From contig NZ_WWCK01000003.1 of assembly GCF_009857435.1 (NCBI RefSeq), positions 124,001 through 188,000 on the forward strand: a stretch of 64,000 nucleotides of DNA, given 5' to 3'. The position numbers were made by a program, and so were the translations under genes. The stretch comes from Duganella rivi. Its GTDB lineage: Bacteria; Pseudomonadota; Gammaproteobacteria; Burkholderiales; Burkholderiaceae_D. The notes beneath the pieces were generated by a model. The model was not told where the DNA came from and did not search any database. It saw only the letters and a program-made list of their open reading frames with translations. Numbering within the stretch: the first letter of the stretch is position 1; the number at the start of each line of letters is the position of its first letter. Below are positions 17,818 to 26,602 of this stretch, piece after piece.

Positions 17818-18435
17818 TTACTTCTGCTTGCGGCGGCGGGCGGCGAAGCCTACCAGGCCCAGGCCGGCCAGCATCATGGCGTAGGTTTCTGGTTCCGGCA
17901 CGGCGGTGGTCAGCGAGATGTTGTCCAGCGAGGTGCCGAGGCTGTCGTTGGTGCCAATCGCTTTGAAGCTCAGCGCTTCCATACCGCCATTGCCCAACAG
18001 GCTGTAGCTGACGGTCTGCCAGCCGCCGTTCAGCGAGTTGTTGACGGTGCCCACCACTTGGCCGCCCCAGCTGATTTCCAGCCCCTGCGACGCGGTCGTC
18101 ACGCCCGGCCGATCCTGGAACTGGAAGGTCAGGGTGTACGACTTGTTCAGCACGGTGCTGACCGATTGGCTCAGTGAGCTGTTGTTGGTGGTGTCCAGTT
18201 CCACGAAGTTCACGCCGTCCGCCGCCACGCCGGCCACGTTGTTGCGCAGTTCGATGCCATACGCGCCGCCAGTCCAGCCAGCCAGATTGTTGTAGACGTT
18301 CCAGGTGCCGTTGGCCTGGATGTTTTGCTCGAAGCTGCCATTGATCAGCAGTTCGGTAACCGGGGTCGCGTGGGCGGCGCCGCCGGCCAGCAGGGCCGCG
18401 AGGGCGAGGGCTTTGCGGGTGTGCTTGGCTTGCAT
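17818..18435 (-). CDS. PEP-CTERM sorted secreted protein
   Basis: 205 residues. An N-terminal signal peptide (KALALAALLAGGAAHA) is followed by a beta-sandwich-like domain (INGSFEQN…FVELDTTNN…DNISL), resembling DUF642-type carbohydrate-binding folds. The C-terminal sorting signal is AVPEPETYAMMLAGLGLVGF followed by AARRRKQK. The tail is recognised by an exosortase, which is not in this window, and such proteins go to the surface or exopolysaccharide matrix. The ATG at 18435 has GGAGAACG upstream. Confidence 0.92.
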   Translation of the reverse strand: MQAKHTRKALALAALLAGGAAHATPVTELLINGSFEQNIQANGTWNVYNNLAGWTGGAYGIELRNNVAGVAADGVNFVELDTTNNSSLSQSVSTVLNKSYTLTFQFQDRPGVTTASQGLEISWGGQVVGTVNNSLNGGWQTVSYSLLGNGGMEALSFKAIGTNDSLGTSLDNISLTTAVPEPETYAMMLAGLGLVGFAARRRKQK

Positions 18436-18549
18436 GGTCGTTCTCCAGATGTTGTTTGTTGGTAATTTAAATTTCTCAAAAGACATGTAAATTTTATCTC
18501 AACAACATACTGCCAACCTAGGGACATTTGTCACTTTTTTCAGTTTTGT

Positions 18550-19248
18550 CTAAAAAGCGTAACTAAGGCCGGCGCTCCATGCCTTCGCAGGGCGAACTGG
18601 ATAGCCGTAGTAGCGGATGCCGTCGTCGGGGCTGTATTCGCGCGCCGCTTGCACGGTCCAGTTGCCGAACGGGATGGCGACGCCAAGTTTGACGTCGTAG
18701 CGCGAGCGCGCCGGGATGCCGGGCCAGGTGCCTTGGTCGAGGTTGTAAAGCAGGCCGCCGTGAGCGGTGAGGTTGATGCGCTCGGTGAGCGGGTAGAACA
18801 GGTTGGCTTCGGCGTACAGCACGCGGACGGCCCAGCCGAAGTAGCGCGGGGCGTAGGACAGGCGGCCGCTGATGCGCTCACCGTTCAGGCCGGCGTAGCA
18901 TTCGTGGAAGTCGTTGTTGTGGGATTGGGTGTAGGTGATGCGGTTGCAGCCTGTTTCCCAGCTGAGGCCGGATGACATCCGTTGCGCGTAGCCGGCGTAG
19001 GCTTGCAGCTTGTAGCCCTCGCTGGCGCCGATGCGCATGGCGGCGGCGTAACCGCCGGCGTACCAGCCGCTGGCGTGGTCGGCGTTCAGCGTGAGCTGCG
19101 GCGAGACGGCGCTGTCGCCCGGCGTCTGGCCACGATAGCGGTATTCGGATTGCACGGAGACGCTGCCACTGACGTCCCATTGGGCGGCGGCGGGGAGCGT
19201 TGCCAGCAGTACTGGCAGGAGCAGGACGGCGCGCAAGGCGATGGTCAC
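18550..19248 (-). CDS. TorF-family putative porin
   Basis: 232 residues. A signal peptide (about 1–23, ending ATLPAAAQ) is followed by WDVSGSVSVQSEYRYRGQTP and repeated amphipathic beta-strands ending in an aromatic C-terminus (LSYAF), as in outer-membrane barrels. It matches the conserved start of the small TorF-like porin family. The start is taken as GTG at 19248 because it overlaps the protease stop as GTGA and gives a clean signal peptide. It is the last gene of the sigma–anti-sigma–protease–porin operon. Confidence 0.85.
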   Translation of the reverse strand: MTIALRAVLLLPVLLATLPAAAQWDVSGSVSVQSEYRYRGQTPGDSAVSPQLTLNADHASGWYAGGYAAAMRIGASEGYKLQAYAGYAQRMSSGLSWETGCNRITYTQSHNNDFHECYAGLNGERISGRLSYAPRYFGWAVRVLYAEANLFYPLTERINLTAHGGLLYNLDQGTWPGIPARSRYDVKLGVAIPFGNWTVQAAREYSPDDGIRYYGYPVRPAKAWSAGLSYAF

Positions 19249-20537
19249 GGCGCGCCGCCGCGCTGGCTCAAGGCGCGCGGACAACTGAGTTGTTGCACCA
19301 GCCGCGCAACGGCGCTGCAGGCGTCGATGGTGGCGGTGGTTGGCGCGGCGCCGGATTGGAGCAGGCTGCGCAAGCGGGCAGGGGATGCGCCCGGCTGCAA
19401 TTGGTCGAGCAGGGCCAGCATGCCGCTCACATGCGCCGCCGCGTACGAGCTGCCGCTGACAAACGACCAGCGACCACCCGGCGCGGTGGTCGGCACATCG
19501 CTGCCCGGTGCCAGCAGCGGCGCGTCCGTCTGCACCGCGCCGCCCGGAGTCCGCTCGGCGGTCGGTGCTGTGGCCGCGCTAACTTGCGGCCGCGTGGGCG
19601 CGTTGATTTGCGTGAGCGTGGCGACGGCGAGGACGCCGCGGTGGTTGGCCGGGAAGCTGGGGCCGCTGGCCTGCGCGTCGATGGCGCCGACGATGCTGAT
19701 GCTGCGCTCCAGCGCCACGTCCAGCAGACGATCCAACAGCCTGTCGGGCGGGCCGGACAGGCTGAGGTTGATGATCTGCGCGCCATTCTGGATCGCGAAG
19801 TTGAGCGCCTTGCCGAGCGTGAAGCTATTACATCGGGTGTTCGCGTCCGGCTGTTGCCAGCACGCCCGCAAGCCCATCACCTTGGCCTGCGGCGCCACGC
19901 CGACGATGCCGCCATGTCCCGCGCGCGCGGCGATGATGCCTGCCACTGCGGTGCCGTGGTTTTCCGGCGGCGTCGGCCCGGCATCAACAAAATTCTGGTT
20001 CAACGCCACTTGGCCCTGCAGGTCCGGGTGGTTGGTGTCAATGCCGCTATCGATTACGGCTACCTTGATGTCGCGCCCGGTGGTGTAGCGGTGCAGCTCG
20101 GCCACGTGCCAGAAGCGCGCGGCTGGTTGCACTGGATAAAGGGCGTCGGCCTGCTGCATGCCGGCGAAACGTGCCACCGGCTGCGCCCATTCCACTTGCG
20201 GATCGCTTTCCAGCAGCGCGATCAAACGCTCGGCGCTGTCATTGGCTGGATAGCGCATCACGTAGCAATCCACGCCGAGCATGGGCATGGCCCAGTCGTC
20301 GACCAAGGTCAGGCCGTGCTGGCGCGCGAGCGCTTCTGCGCGATTGCGGCGCGCGCTGCGGCCGGCGTCATCGAGGTAGCGGCCGCCGTAGCTGGCGTCC
20401 GGCCGGTAGTGCGGCGCGGGTAGGCGCAGCATCACTAGCAGTTGATGCGCGTCGGCGTCTTCCGGCGCTGGTGCGGCGGCTTGGGCTTGTATGGCCCACC
20501 ACAGCAGGCAGGCGATCAGCATACGCAGCAGCATCAC
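19245..20537 (-). CDS. S8 subtilisin-like serine protease, exported
   Basis: 430 residues. A signal peptide (about 1–21) is followed by an inhibitor-I9-like prodomain (about 30–125, ending PQVEWAQPV), then the catalytic domain: Asp in VAVIDSGID, His in NHGTAVAGI, Asn region in NLSLSGP and Ser in SGSSYAAAHVSGM. All three triad residues are present. It acts in the periplasm or outside the cell. The start GTGATG overlaps the anti-sigma stop. Being in the same transcript as an ECF sigma factor and its anti-sigma suggests a role in, or regulation by, that signalling pathway. Confidence 0.93.
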   Translation of the reverse strand: MMLLRMLIACLLWWAIQAQAAAPAPEDADAHQLLVMLRLPAPHYRPDASYGGRYLDDAGRSARRNRAEALARQHGLTLVDDWAMPMLGVDCYVMRYPANDSAERLIALLESDPQVEWAQPVARFAGMQQADALYPVQPAARFWHVAELHRYTTGRDIKVAVIDSGIDTNHPDLQGQVALNQNFVDAGPTPPENHGTAVAGIIAARAGHGGIVGVAPQAKVMGLRACWQQPDANTRCNSFTLGKALNFAIQNGAQIINLSLSGPPDRLLDRLLDVALERSISIVGAIDAQASGPSFPANHRGVLAVATLTQINAPTRPQVSAATAPTAERTPGGAVQTDAPLLAPGSDVPTTAPGGRWSFVSGSSYAAAHVSGMLALLDQLQPGASPARLRSLLQSGAAPTTATIDACSAVARLVQQLSCPRALSQRGGAP

Positions 20538-21184
20538 GGTGTGGCACCGCCGTCAAGAGGTTCGGCCAGCTTGACGGCCGATGCGCCGCGCAGTGCTTGC
20601 AGCGCTTGGGCGCGGCGTTCGGTTGGCACACTAAGCAGGTAGGCGTCGGTGACGGTCGGGCCGTCAATGACGCGGGCGTTCTGGGCTTGCAGTAGGCTGC
20701 GCAGCTCGCGCTCGCTGGTGTTCGGCTGGAACACGACCACGAGATTGGCGCCGCTGGCCGAGCCAGCGCCCAGTACGTGGTACTCGGCGGCTGGCTGTGG
20801 ACGCAGCAACAGCGCTGCCAGCCCGATGATCAGCACGCACTGCGCGGCCACCGCCCAGCGCAGCCAGCCAGGCTGATTGGCCGCCGCCATACGCCACCAC
20901 GGCAGCGGCGCGGCGGTACGCTCCTGCGGCCCCAGCGCTGGCATGAGCTTCGCTAGCGCGCGTTCCATGTCCACGCCGTCCGGTAGCGTATCGCCCGTAG
21001 CGGCGGCTTCGGCGCGCATGCCGTGTTCCCACTCCAGCTCGTGGCGACACTGGGCGCATTCCTGCAAGTGCTGGCGCACGCGCCGCGCCTCGTCTGCCGC
21101 CAACTGCGACGACGCGTACCACGGCAGCAATTCCTGCACCGCCTGGTGCGCCGGCACATCCATTCTGAACACGCGACCGTTCAT
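20534..21184 (-). CDS. Zinc-finger anti-sigma factor with prodomain-like periplasmic tail
   Basis: 216 residues. The cytoplasmic zinc-finger anti-sigma domain has His39–x3–Cys43–x2–Cys46 (HLQECAQC). One membrane helix spans about 108–127. The periplasmic part (about 130–216) begins LVVVFQPNTSERELRSLL and ends ASAVKLAEPL; its length and pattern resemble the inhibitor-like prodomains of subtilases, including the one in the next gene. The ATG overlaps the sigma stop (ATGA). I infer that it holds the ECF sigma factor at the membrane and senses or inhibits the co-encoded protease. Confidence 0.85.
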   Translation of the reverse strand: MNGRVFRMDVPAHQAVQELLPWYASSQLAADEARRVRQHLQECAQCRHELEWEHGMRAEAAATGDTLPDGVDMERALAKLMPALGPQERTAAPLPWWRMAAANQPGWLRWAVAAQCVLIIGLAALLLRPQPAAEYHVLGAGSASGANLVVVFQPNTSERELRSLLQAQNARVIDGPTVTDAYLLSVPTERRAQALQALRGASAVKLAEPLDGGATP

Positions 21185-21735
21185 CGGCTGCTCTCTCTTT
21201 CGTTCCACAACAAATCCTTTAATCTGTGCCGCGCATGAAACATGCGGGTTTTCACCGTGTTCAGTGGGCACTCGATGATCTCGGCGATCTCGCTATAGGC
21301 CATCTCGTGATAATACGTCAGCACCATCACCGCCCGCTGTGCCGGCGGCAGCGCGTCGAGCGCATCGGCCACGGTCTGCTGCAGTTGCTGGCGGCTGAAG
21401 ACGTGCTCCGGCTGGTGCGCCGGCTCGTCCTCGTACAGCGAGGCGTCCGACTCCACCGGCTCGTCGCTCAGCTTGAGACCTTTCAAGGTCTTGCGATACG
21501 CAATCGCAAAAATCCATGTGGACGGTTTGCAGCTGCCATCAAAGCTGGCGGCCTTTTGCCAGACCACCAACATGGTGTCATTGACCACTTCCTCAATTAG
21601 CGTCGCATTGCGCGCCATACGGCCGACAAAGCGCGACAGGCGTGGAAAATACGCCCGGTACAGCGCCTCGAAGGCGCGCCTATCCCCGGCAGCTATGCTG
21701 CCCAACAGCTTGGCATCCTCTGTATCCGGGGTCAT
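21181..21735 (-). CDS. ECF RNA polymerase sigma factor
   Basis: 184 residues. Region 2 (about 20–90) includes YRAYFPRLSRFVGRM and VNDTMLVVWQKAASFDG. Region 4 (about 125–180) includes LPPAQRAVMVLTYYHEMAYSEIAEI and CPLNTVKTRMFHAR as the -35-recognising helix-turn-helix. First gene of a four-gene operon with its cognate anti-sigma directly downstream. ECF operons usually autoregulate; I could not identify its promoter with confidence in the short gap to the divergent sirtuin gene. Confidence 0.95.
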   Translation of the reverse strand: MTPDTEDAKLLGSIAAGDRRAFEALYRAYFPRLSRFVGRMARNATLIEEVVNDTMLVVWQKAASFDGSCKPSTWIFAIAYRKTLKGLKLSDEPVESDASLYEDEPAHQPEHVFSRQQLQQTVADALDALPPAQRAVMVLTYYHEMAYSEIAEIIECPLNTVKTRMFHARHRLKDLLWNERESSR

Positions 21736-21822
21736 CCACTTCCTCCATTTTCACGGTTTATGCCTTGCCGACTGCAAAGGGTTCAACCAACCGCGAAACT
21801 TTTTTTAGGCTACCATGCTGGA

Positions 21823-22659
21823 ATGAACTTGAACCATCAAATTGACCAACTGAGCACCTTCCTGCACCGCCATCAGCGCGTGCTGGTGCTCACCGGGGCC
21901 GGCCTCAGCACCGCCTCCGGCATCCCCGATTACCGCGATAAAGACGGCGTGCGGCGTGGCCGCAATCCGATCCAGGGCCCGGATTTCCGTAAATCCGAGG
22001 CGGTGCGCCGCCGCTACTGGGCGCGCAGCATGGCCGGCTATCCGACCTTGGCCGGCGCTTCGCCCAACGCTGGCCACCACGCGCTGGCGGAACTTGAGTC
22101 GGCAGGCCGCATCCACGCCATCATCACGCAAAATGTGGATGGCCTGCACACGCGCGCCGGCAGCCGCAAGCTGATTGAACTGCATGGGAATATCCACGGC
22201 GTGGTCTGTCTCGACTGCCGCACGGTGCACCCGCGCGCCGAGATCCAGCACTGGCTGGCCGAAGCCAATCCGTCTCTGGTGCCGACCGGCCCGGCCGGCG
22301 AGGTGGTGCCGGAAGCGCGCCCTGACGGCGATGCCGAGGTCGAACTGGACGAGTTCCAGGATTTCCAGCTGCCGTACTGCGCGGCGTGCGGCGGCACCTT
22401 GCAGCCGGATGTGATTTTCTTCGGCGATAACATTCCGCCGCAGCGCACCGCCGAAGCCCTGCAATGGGCCGACGAGGCGGACGCCGTGCTGGTGGTCGGC
22501 TCCTCGCTGATGGTGTTTTCAGGCTATCGCTTCGCCAAACTGGCCGCACAAGCAAACAAGCCGATCGCGGCCATCAACATTGGGAAAACCCGGGCGGATG
22601 ACTTGATCGGCTTGAAGGTGGAGGCGTCGGCAGTGGATGTGCTGCCGCTGCTAATCTAG
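21823..22659 (+). CDS. Sir2-family NAD-dependent protein deacylase
   Basis: 278 residues. The Rossmann NAD-binding motif is GAGLSTASGIPDYRD. Further hallmarks are TQNVDGLHTRAGS, the active-site His in ELHGN, zinc-binding pairs CLDC and CAAC, and VIFFGDNIP with VVGSSLMVFSGYR. It removes acyl groups from lysines using NAD, releasing nicotinamide and O-acyl-ADP-ribose. The ATG at 21823 is chosen because it precedes the conserved fold by the usual length; an in-frame upstream start adds non-conserved residues. The 3' end overlaps the convergent FlgO-like gene by 4 bp. Confidence 0.93.
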   Translation: MNLNHQIDQLSTFLHRHQRVLVLTGAGLSTASGIPDYRDKDGVRRGRNPIQGPDFRKSEAVRRRYWARSMAGYPTLAGASPNAGHHALAELESAGRIHAIITQNVDGLHTRAGSRKLIELHGNIHGVVCLDCRTVHPRAEIQHWLAEANPSLVPTGPAGEVVPEARPDGDAEVELDEFQDFQLPYCAACGGTLQPDVIFFGDNIPPQRTAEALQWADEADAVLVVGSSLMVFSGYRFAKLAAQANKPIAAINIGKTRADDLIGLKVEASAVDVLPLLI

Positions 22660-23210
22660 TTACGTTGCAGCATCGAGCGGATGATGGCTTCTTTCGCCAG
22701 CACATAGTCATGACCGGCCAGCACGAAGTTGGTGTTCGGCTGGATCACCTTGACGTTGATGAACACCATGTCGCTGGTCTCGGCATACGAGCCGACCACG
22801 ATGGCCTGCGCGTTGTGGCTGTTGGCCACTTCGCCGATCTCGCGGGTCAGCATGAGCTCGCCTTGATTGCGCTTCAGGTAGACGCTGTTGCGCAGTTTCA
22901 TTTCCAGCATGCTCAGGCCGCCTTGCGCCATGCGGGTCGAGATTTGCTCCGACACCAGGCGGCCCAGCGTGGTGGTCTGCTCCAGCGCGTCGATATTGAC
23001 CACGGTGGCGACGATCAGCGGCTTGTCGGCCAGCAGTTTGCCGCTCAATTGCTGCAACAGCGCATCGGCTGCCTTGTAGTTGGCGTTGATGAACTGGTTG
23101 GAGGCGATGGTCGAATAATTGCCGAGCTCTTCACTCTTCGGCGTCGAGGAGCAGCCGGCCAGCAGCAGCGGCGCGGCCAGCAGGGCGGTACGCAATACAG
23201 TCTTCAGCAT
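22656..23210 (-). CDS. FlgO-family outer-membrane lipoprotein
   Basis: 184 residues with a lipoprotein signal (LLLAGC lipobox, Cys19). The body matches the FlgO domain: NYKAADALLQQL, IVATVVNIDALEQTTTLGRLVSEQI, a REIGEVANSHNAQAIVVGSY core and INVKVIQPNTNFVLAG. In Vibrio, FlgO is an outer-membrane protein needed for full motility; here no flagellar genes are near, so the role is open. Its ATG directly follows the stop of the upstream lipoprotein gene, so they form an operon. Confidence 0.85.
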   Translation of the reverse strand: MLKTVLRTALLAAPLLLAGCSSTPKSEELGNYSTIASNQFINANYKAADALLQQLSGKLLADKPLIVATVVNIDALEQTTTLGRLVSEQISTRMAQGGLSMLEMKLRNSVYLKRNQGELMLTREIGEVANSHNAQAIVVGSYAETSDMVFINVKVIQPNTNFVLAGHDYVLAKEAIIRSMLQRN

Positions 23211-23903
23211 TTACATGTCTCCGCGCACTTGGAAAGTGCGGGTCAGTTTAGGTTCTTCAGGCTTGGGATCGACGATGCCGTACAGTACGCGGTCGGTGTC
23301 GGCCACGTAGTAGGCCGAGGTGTTGCGCGCCACGTAGCGGTACTGGTCGGATACCGAGACGGTGACGATGATCTCGGTCTTCGGCGTTGCGCCCGGTGCG
23401 AATTGGGCGTTGAACCAGTCGTAGGCGTCCCACGCACCGGCGCCGGCCGCCACGTTGAGCAGGGCCGGGGCTTCGATTTCGCTCAACAACCAGACGCCGG
23501 CGCCGAGGATGGCGCGCTCGCCGTGGTAGCGGTATTGCGGACGGTTGGCGGTGAAGGTGACAGCCTGCACGTCCAGATCCACCTTGAGCGAGCCGGCCGG
23601 GCTGCGCGAGACCACGTAGCCGTCGTTCACCAGCGAGGTGGTCAGCTGCGTCGCCAGTGCGCGCTGGAACGGGGTCGGGTCTTTTGGTTCGTTAATGTAG
23701 ACCGGGCGCGGCGGATTTTTCTTCAGCTCGATCGCGACGTTCTTCTCGATATTCTCGGAAATGACGCCCCAGTGGTAAGCCGCTTGCAGCTTGGCTTGCT
23801 TGGTGGTGGGGAAGTTGGCGGCCAGCGGGGTCGGCGTGTAGCGCGCCGCGCATCCTGCCAGCAGTATTCCGGCTGCCACAGCCATTGCAGTTTTCAGCGC
23901 CAT
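23211..23903 (-). CDS. Lipoprotein of unknown function, paired with FlgO-like protein
   Basis: 230 residues. Lipobox ILLAGC with Cys at about residue 18. The mature protein has alternating beta and helical segments, including VYINEPKDPTPFQRALATQL, RYRYHGER-like charged strands and a C-terminal YYVADTDRVLYGIVDPKP. I do not recognise a family. The ATG at 23903 gives the clean lipoprotein signal; upstream starts add 29 unlikely residues. Stop and next start abut, pointing to a two-gene envelope operon with the FlgO-like protein. Confidence 0.8.
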   Translation of the reverse strand: MALKTAMAVAAGILLAGCAARYTPTPLAANFPTTKQAKLQAAYHWGVISENIEKNVAIELKKNPPRPVYINEPKDPTPFQRALATQLTTSLVNDGYVVSRSPAGSLKVDLDVQAVTFTANRPQYRYHGERAILGAGVWLLSEIEAPALLNVAAGAGAWDAYDWFNAQFAPGATPKTEIIVTVSVSDQYRYVARNTSAYYVADTDRVLYGIVDPKPEEPKLTRTFQVRGDM

Positions 23904-23990
23904 TATTGCCTCATCGTCAAAAATACGAATGTAAAATCTTTCTCCACTTAGTTTAGCATGGATGTTTCTAATTAGAAATTCTGCAATCAA

Positions 23991-24018
23991 TAAAAAACCC
24001 GGTACGAGACCGGGTTTT
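23991..24018 (-). terminator. Terminator after smpB
   Basis: The stem AACCCGGT (23996–24003) pairs with ACCGGGTT (24009–24016). On the minus strand it is followed by a run of T, 21 bp after the smpB stop. A shorter T-run on the other strand could allow bidirectional use. Confidence 0.85.
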
Positions 24019-24038
24019 GTACAGAGTGCGCAACAGTT

Positions 24039-24488
24039 TTAGCGGCGGTGGGTTTTCATGGCGGCTGCGACTTCGCGCTTGCCGTCGCGATCTTTCTCTG
24101 TGGCACGTTTGTCATGCATTTTCTTGCCCTTGGCGAGGCCGATTTCACATTTCACGCGGCCACCCTTGAAGTGCAGGTTGAGCGGCACTAGGGTATAGCC
24201 GGCGCGCACGACTTTGCCGATCAGCTTGTCGATCTGTTCACGGTGCAGCAGCAGCTTGCGGGTGCGCACGGCTTCCGGGCTGATGTGGGTGGAGGCGGTC
24301 GGCAGGGCGCTGATGTGCGCGCCGAACAGGAACAGCTCGTCGCCCTTGATGGTGACGTAGGCTTCCTTGATTTGCACCTTGTTGTCGCGGATGGCCTTGA
24401 CTTCCCAGCCTTCCAGCACGATGCCGGCCTCGAAGCGGTCTTCGATGAAGTAGTCAAAAAAGGCTTTTTTGTTATCGGCTATGGTCAT
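24039..24488 (-). CDS. smpB: SsrA-binding protein (tmRNA-binding)
   Basis: 149 residues. The conserved OB-fold has [20 protein letters not shown] at the start, [19 protein letters not shown] and the basic C-terminal tail [19 protein letters not shown] that enters the ribosomal decoding site. It binds tmRNA and brings it to stalled ribosomes for trans-translation. It is divergent from ratA/rnfH, as in most betaproteobacteria. Confidence 0.97.
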   Translation of the reverse strand: MTIADNKKAFFDYFIEDRFEAGIVLEGWEVKAIRDNKVQIKEAYVTIKGDELFLFGAHISALPTASTHISPEAVRTRKLLLHREQIDKLIGKVVRAGYTLVPLNLHFKGGRVKCEIGLAKGKKMHDKRATEKDRDGKREVAAAMKTHRR

Positions 24489-24563
24489 GAGTTGGTATCG
24501 GTTAAACTACTGCTGCGCGCTGCGAAGCGCGAATAATTCAACATCATAGCAAATGGTTAGACA

Positions 24564-24998
24564 ATGGCAGTAGTACACAAATCAGTTTTACTCGGTTACA
24601 GCGCCCGTCAAATGTTCGATCTGGTGGCGGCGATCGAGGACTATCCCAAGTTTTTGCCATGGTGCGGTGGTGTCGAGATCAAGGAACGCAACGGCGATAC
24701 GGTGGTTGCCAGTGTCGGCATCAACTATCACGGCGTGAAGCAGAGCTTTACCACGGCCAATGAAAACACGGCGCCGGTTACCATCAAGATGAAGCTGGTG
24801 GACGGGCCTTTCAAGTGTCTTGATGGGACTTGGACGTTTAAAGAGCTGCGCGCGGACGCCTGCAAGATCGATCTGGATCTGCACTACGAGTTTTCCAGCG
24901 CCTTGTTGGCCAAGCTGGTGGGGCCGGTGTTTGGCATCATCGCCAACAGCATGGTGGATTCTTTCTGCAAACGGGCGGAAACGGTGTATGGCGGCTGA
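24564..24998 (+). CDS. ratA: RatA/COQ10-type START-fold protein
   Basis: 144 residues of the SRPBCC/START fold: VHKSVLLGYSARQMFDLV, DYPKFLPWCGGVEI and the C-terminal helix FGIIANSMVDSFCKRAE. In E. coli, RatA was reported to inhibit 70S ribosome association; the wider family resembles ubiquinone-binding COQ10 proteins, so either role is possible. It lies between smpB (divergent) and rnfH (overlapping by 11 bp), the standard cluster. Confidence 0.93.
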   Translation: MAVVHKSVLLGYSARQMFDLVAAIEDYPKFLPWCGGVEIKERNGDTVVASVGINYHGVKQSFTTANENTAPVTIKMKLVDGPFKCLDGTWTFKELRADACKIDLDLHYEFSSALLAKLVGPVFGIIANSMVDSFCKRAETVYGG

Positions 24999-25278
24999 GA
25001 CCATCAATATTCAAGTGTGTTACGCCAGCGAGGCGGTGCAATTCCTGCGCGCCTTGCAAGTGCCGCTCGGCACCACTATCGAGCAAGCGATTGCTCTCAG
25101 CGGCGTGCAGCAAGCCGTGCCTGAGACTGACTTGAGCCTGCTTGAAACGGGCATCTATGCCAAGAAAAAGCCACGCGACACCATCCTGCGCGAGCACGAC
25201 CGCATCGAGCTCTACCGCCCCCTGATCGCCGACCCCAAGCACGCCCGCCGCCGCCGCAAAACCCCTGCGCCAGAATAA
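24988..25278 (+). CDS. rnfH: RnfH-family ubiquitin-like protein
   Basis: 96 residues with a beta-grasp, ubiquitin-like pattern: INIQVCYASEAVQFLRALQVP, LLETGIYAKKKPRDTILREHDRIELYRPL and a basic tail. RnfH has no proven function despite its name. Start ATG at 24988 is inside the end of ratA (11-bp overlap), indicating co-translation. Confidence 0.93.
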   Translation: MAAETINIQVCYASEAVQFLRALQVPLGTTIEQAIALSGVQQAVPETDLSLLETGIYAKKKPRDTILREHDRIELYRPLIADPKHARRRRKTPAPE

Positions 25279-25280
25279 CG

Positions 25281-26474
25281 TTAACCGAGGTTGGCTAGCA
25301 GGAAGTCGCGCGTCGCGGGATGTTGGAAGAATTCGGTGTGCCAGACTTCGGTTTGTTTTTGGTCAGCGCTGCCGAAGTTGAGGATGTGGGCGGCCTCCGG
25401 TGCAGCTTGCGGTAGCAGTACGTTGTTGAAGGGGACGACTAGGTCGTTGGCGGCGTCGAGTAGCAGACTGGTGAGCAACGCACCGCTGCGGGCCAGGAGC
25501 GAGTCGCCGTAGGAGAAGTTGGCACGGGCGTAGTAGCTGTTGGCGCTGGTCAGCAGCGTGTTGCCTTGGTTTAGTTTGTCGATGAAAGACGAGCCGCTGG
25601 CTAGGGCTTGTACGCTTGGACGTTGGAAGCCGAGCGAGACCACCACCCGGCACAGGCCGATCACCAGGTCTAGCGCCATGCCGCCACTGAACGAGGCCAG
25701 CAGGGCTGCGGCAGTTAGGAATTGCTGCACTTCATCCGGCGAGGCCAGCGGCGAACCTTGGTTGGCTGCCGCCACAAACATCACTTTCCCTACCTTGCTG
25801 ATGCGCCCACTACGCGCCCGCGCGACGTCGGCCAAGGCTTCACTCAGCAGCGAGCGCACTACCAGCCCGCCGCGGCTATGGCACAGAATATCAATCTCCC
25901 AGCCAGCATCCGGCGGCAGCAGCAACAGCAGGTCGAGCGCGTTGCGCTGCGGCGTTTTGGCGATAGTCCAATGATCGTAGGCGAACACGCGGCCGTGGTA
26001 GCGATCCAGCAGCGGCTGCAAGTCCAGCGCGCCGTAGGCGCCTTCTGTCGAGCTAAGCACGCCGTGCACCAGCAACAGCACCTTGCGTCCGCGCGCTGCC
26101 GCCAAATCGGCCGAGGTGGCCGCAACGCCGTAGCCGTGCCGCAGTGCCAGCAGTTGCTCCGGCTTGTTATGGCCCTCAATATGCTCAATCATCGTTTGCG
26201 TCATGTGTTCTTTGGTGCGCAAGGTGGCCTGTACGATCCAATCCCAGCCCCGCGGCAGCAAGCTCGGCGTTGCAGAGGGAAACACAAACTGCACGCAGCC
26301 GCTATCCTTGTGCCGCACGATATGCAGTTCGTTATCGATGATGTGGGCGGCCGGCAGTGGCGGCGTGCCAGCCAACGGTTGCAGACCCGGCGGCGCCGAC
26401 AGCAGGGCGTGATCATCCGCCGCGTCCTGTAGGGCGCGCTGTAGCTCGGCTTGCTTGGTGGGAGTGAGTCTCAT
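25281..26474 (-). CDS. Alpha/beta hydrolase of unknown substrate
   Basis: 397 residues. The hydrolase core is visible in VLLLVHGVLSSTEGAY (oxyanion strand), CHSRGGLVVRSLL (nucleophile elbow Ser), AANQGSPLASPDE and the C-terminal DAANDLVVP (acid) with WHTEFFQHP (His). This resembles lipase/PGAP1-like esterases. No signal peptide, so probably cytoplasmic. The N-terminal ~120 residues are not recognised. Start at 26474 is chosen; upstream in-frame codons run into the intergenic region. Convergent with rnfH, 2 bp apart. Confidence 0.8.
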   Translation of the reverse strand: MRLTPTKQAELQRALQDAADDHALLSAPPGLQPLAGTPPLPAAHIIDNELHIVRHKDSGCVQFVFPSATPSLLPRGWDWIVQATLRTKEHMTQTMIEHIEGHNKPEQLLALRHGYGVAATSADLAAARGRKVLLLVHGVLSSTEGAYGALDLQPLLDRYHGRVFAYDHWTIAKTPQRNALDLLLLLPPDAGWEIDILCHSRGGLVVRSLLSEALADVARARSGRISKVGKVMFVAAANQGSPLASPDEVQQFLTAAALLASFSGGMALDLVIGLCRVVVSLGFQRPSVQALASGSSFIDKLNQGNTLLTSANSYYARANFSYGDSLLARSGALLTSLLLDAANDLVVPFNNVLLPQAAPEAAHILNFGSADQKQTEVWHTEFFQHPATRDFLLANLG

Positions 26475-26602
26475 GACCCCAGTGTACGCTTGCCACAACA
26501 CCTGCCTTTGCACTGTTGCAAACAGGCTTTGCAGCAATGGGGCTTCCTCGCCGCAAGCGACCAACCTAAGATACACTCATTGATACCACCCGCTAAGAGT
26601 TC

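Noticed and set aside
18436-18549. Sigma-54 promoter for the PEP-CTERM gene (TTGGCAGTATGTTG)
   Set aside because: The spacing between the GG and GC-type elements is off by one and the -12 part is TT instead of GC.
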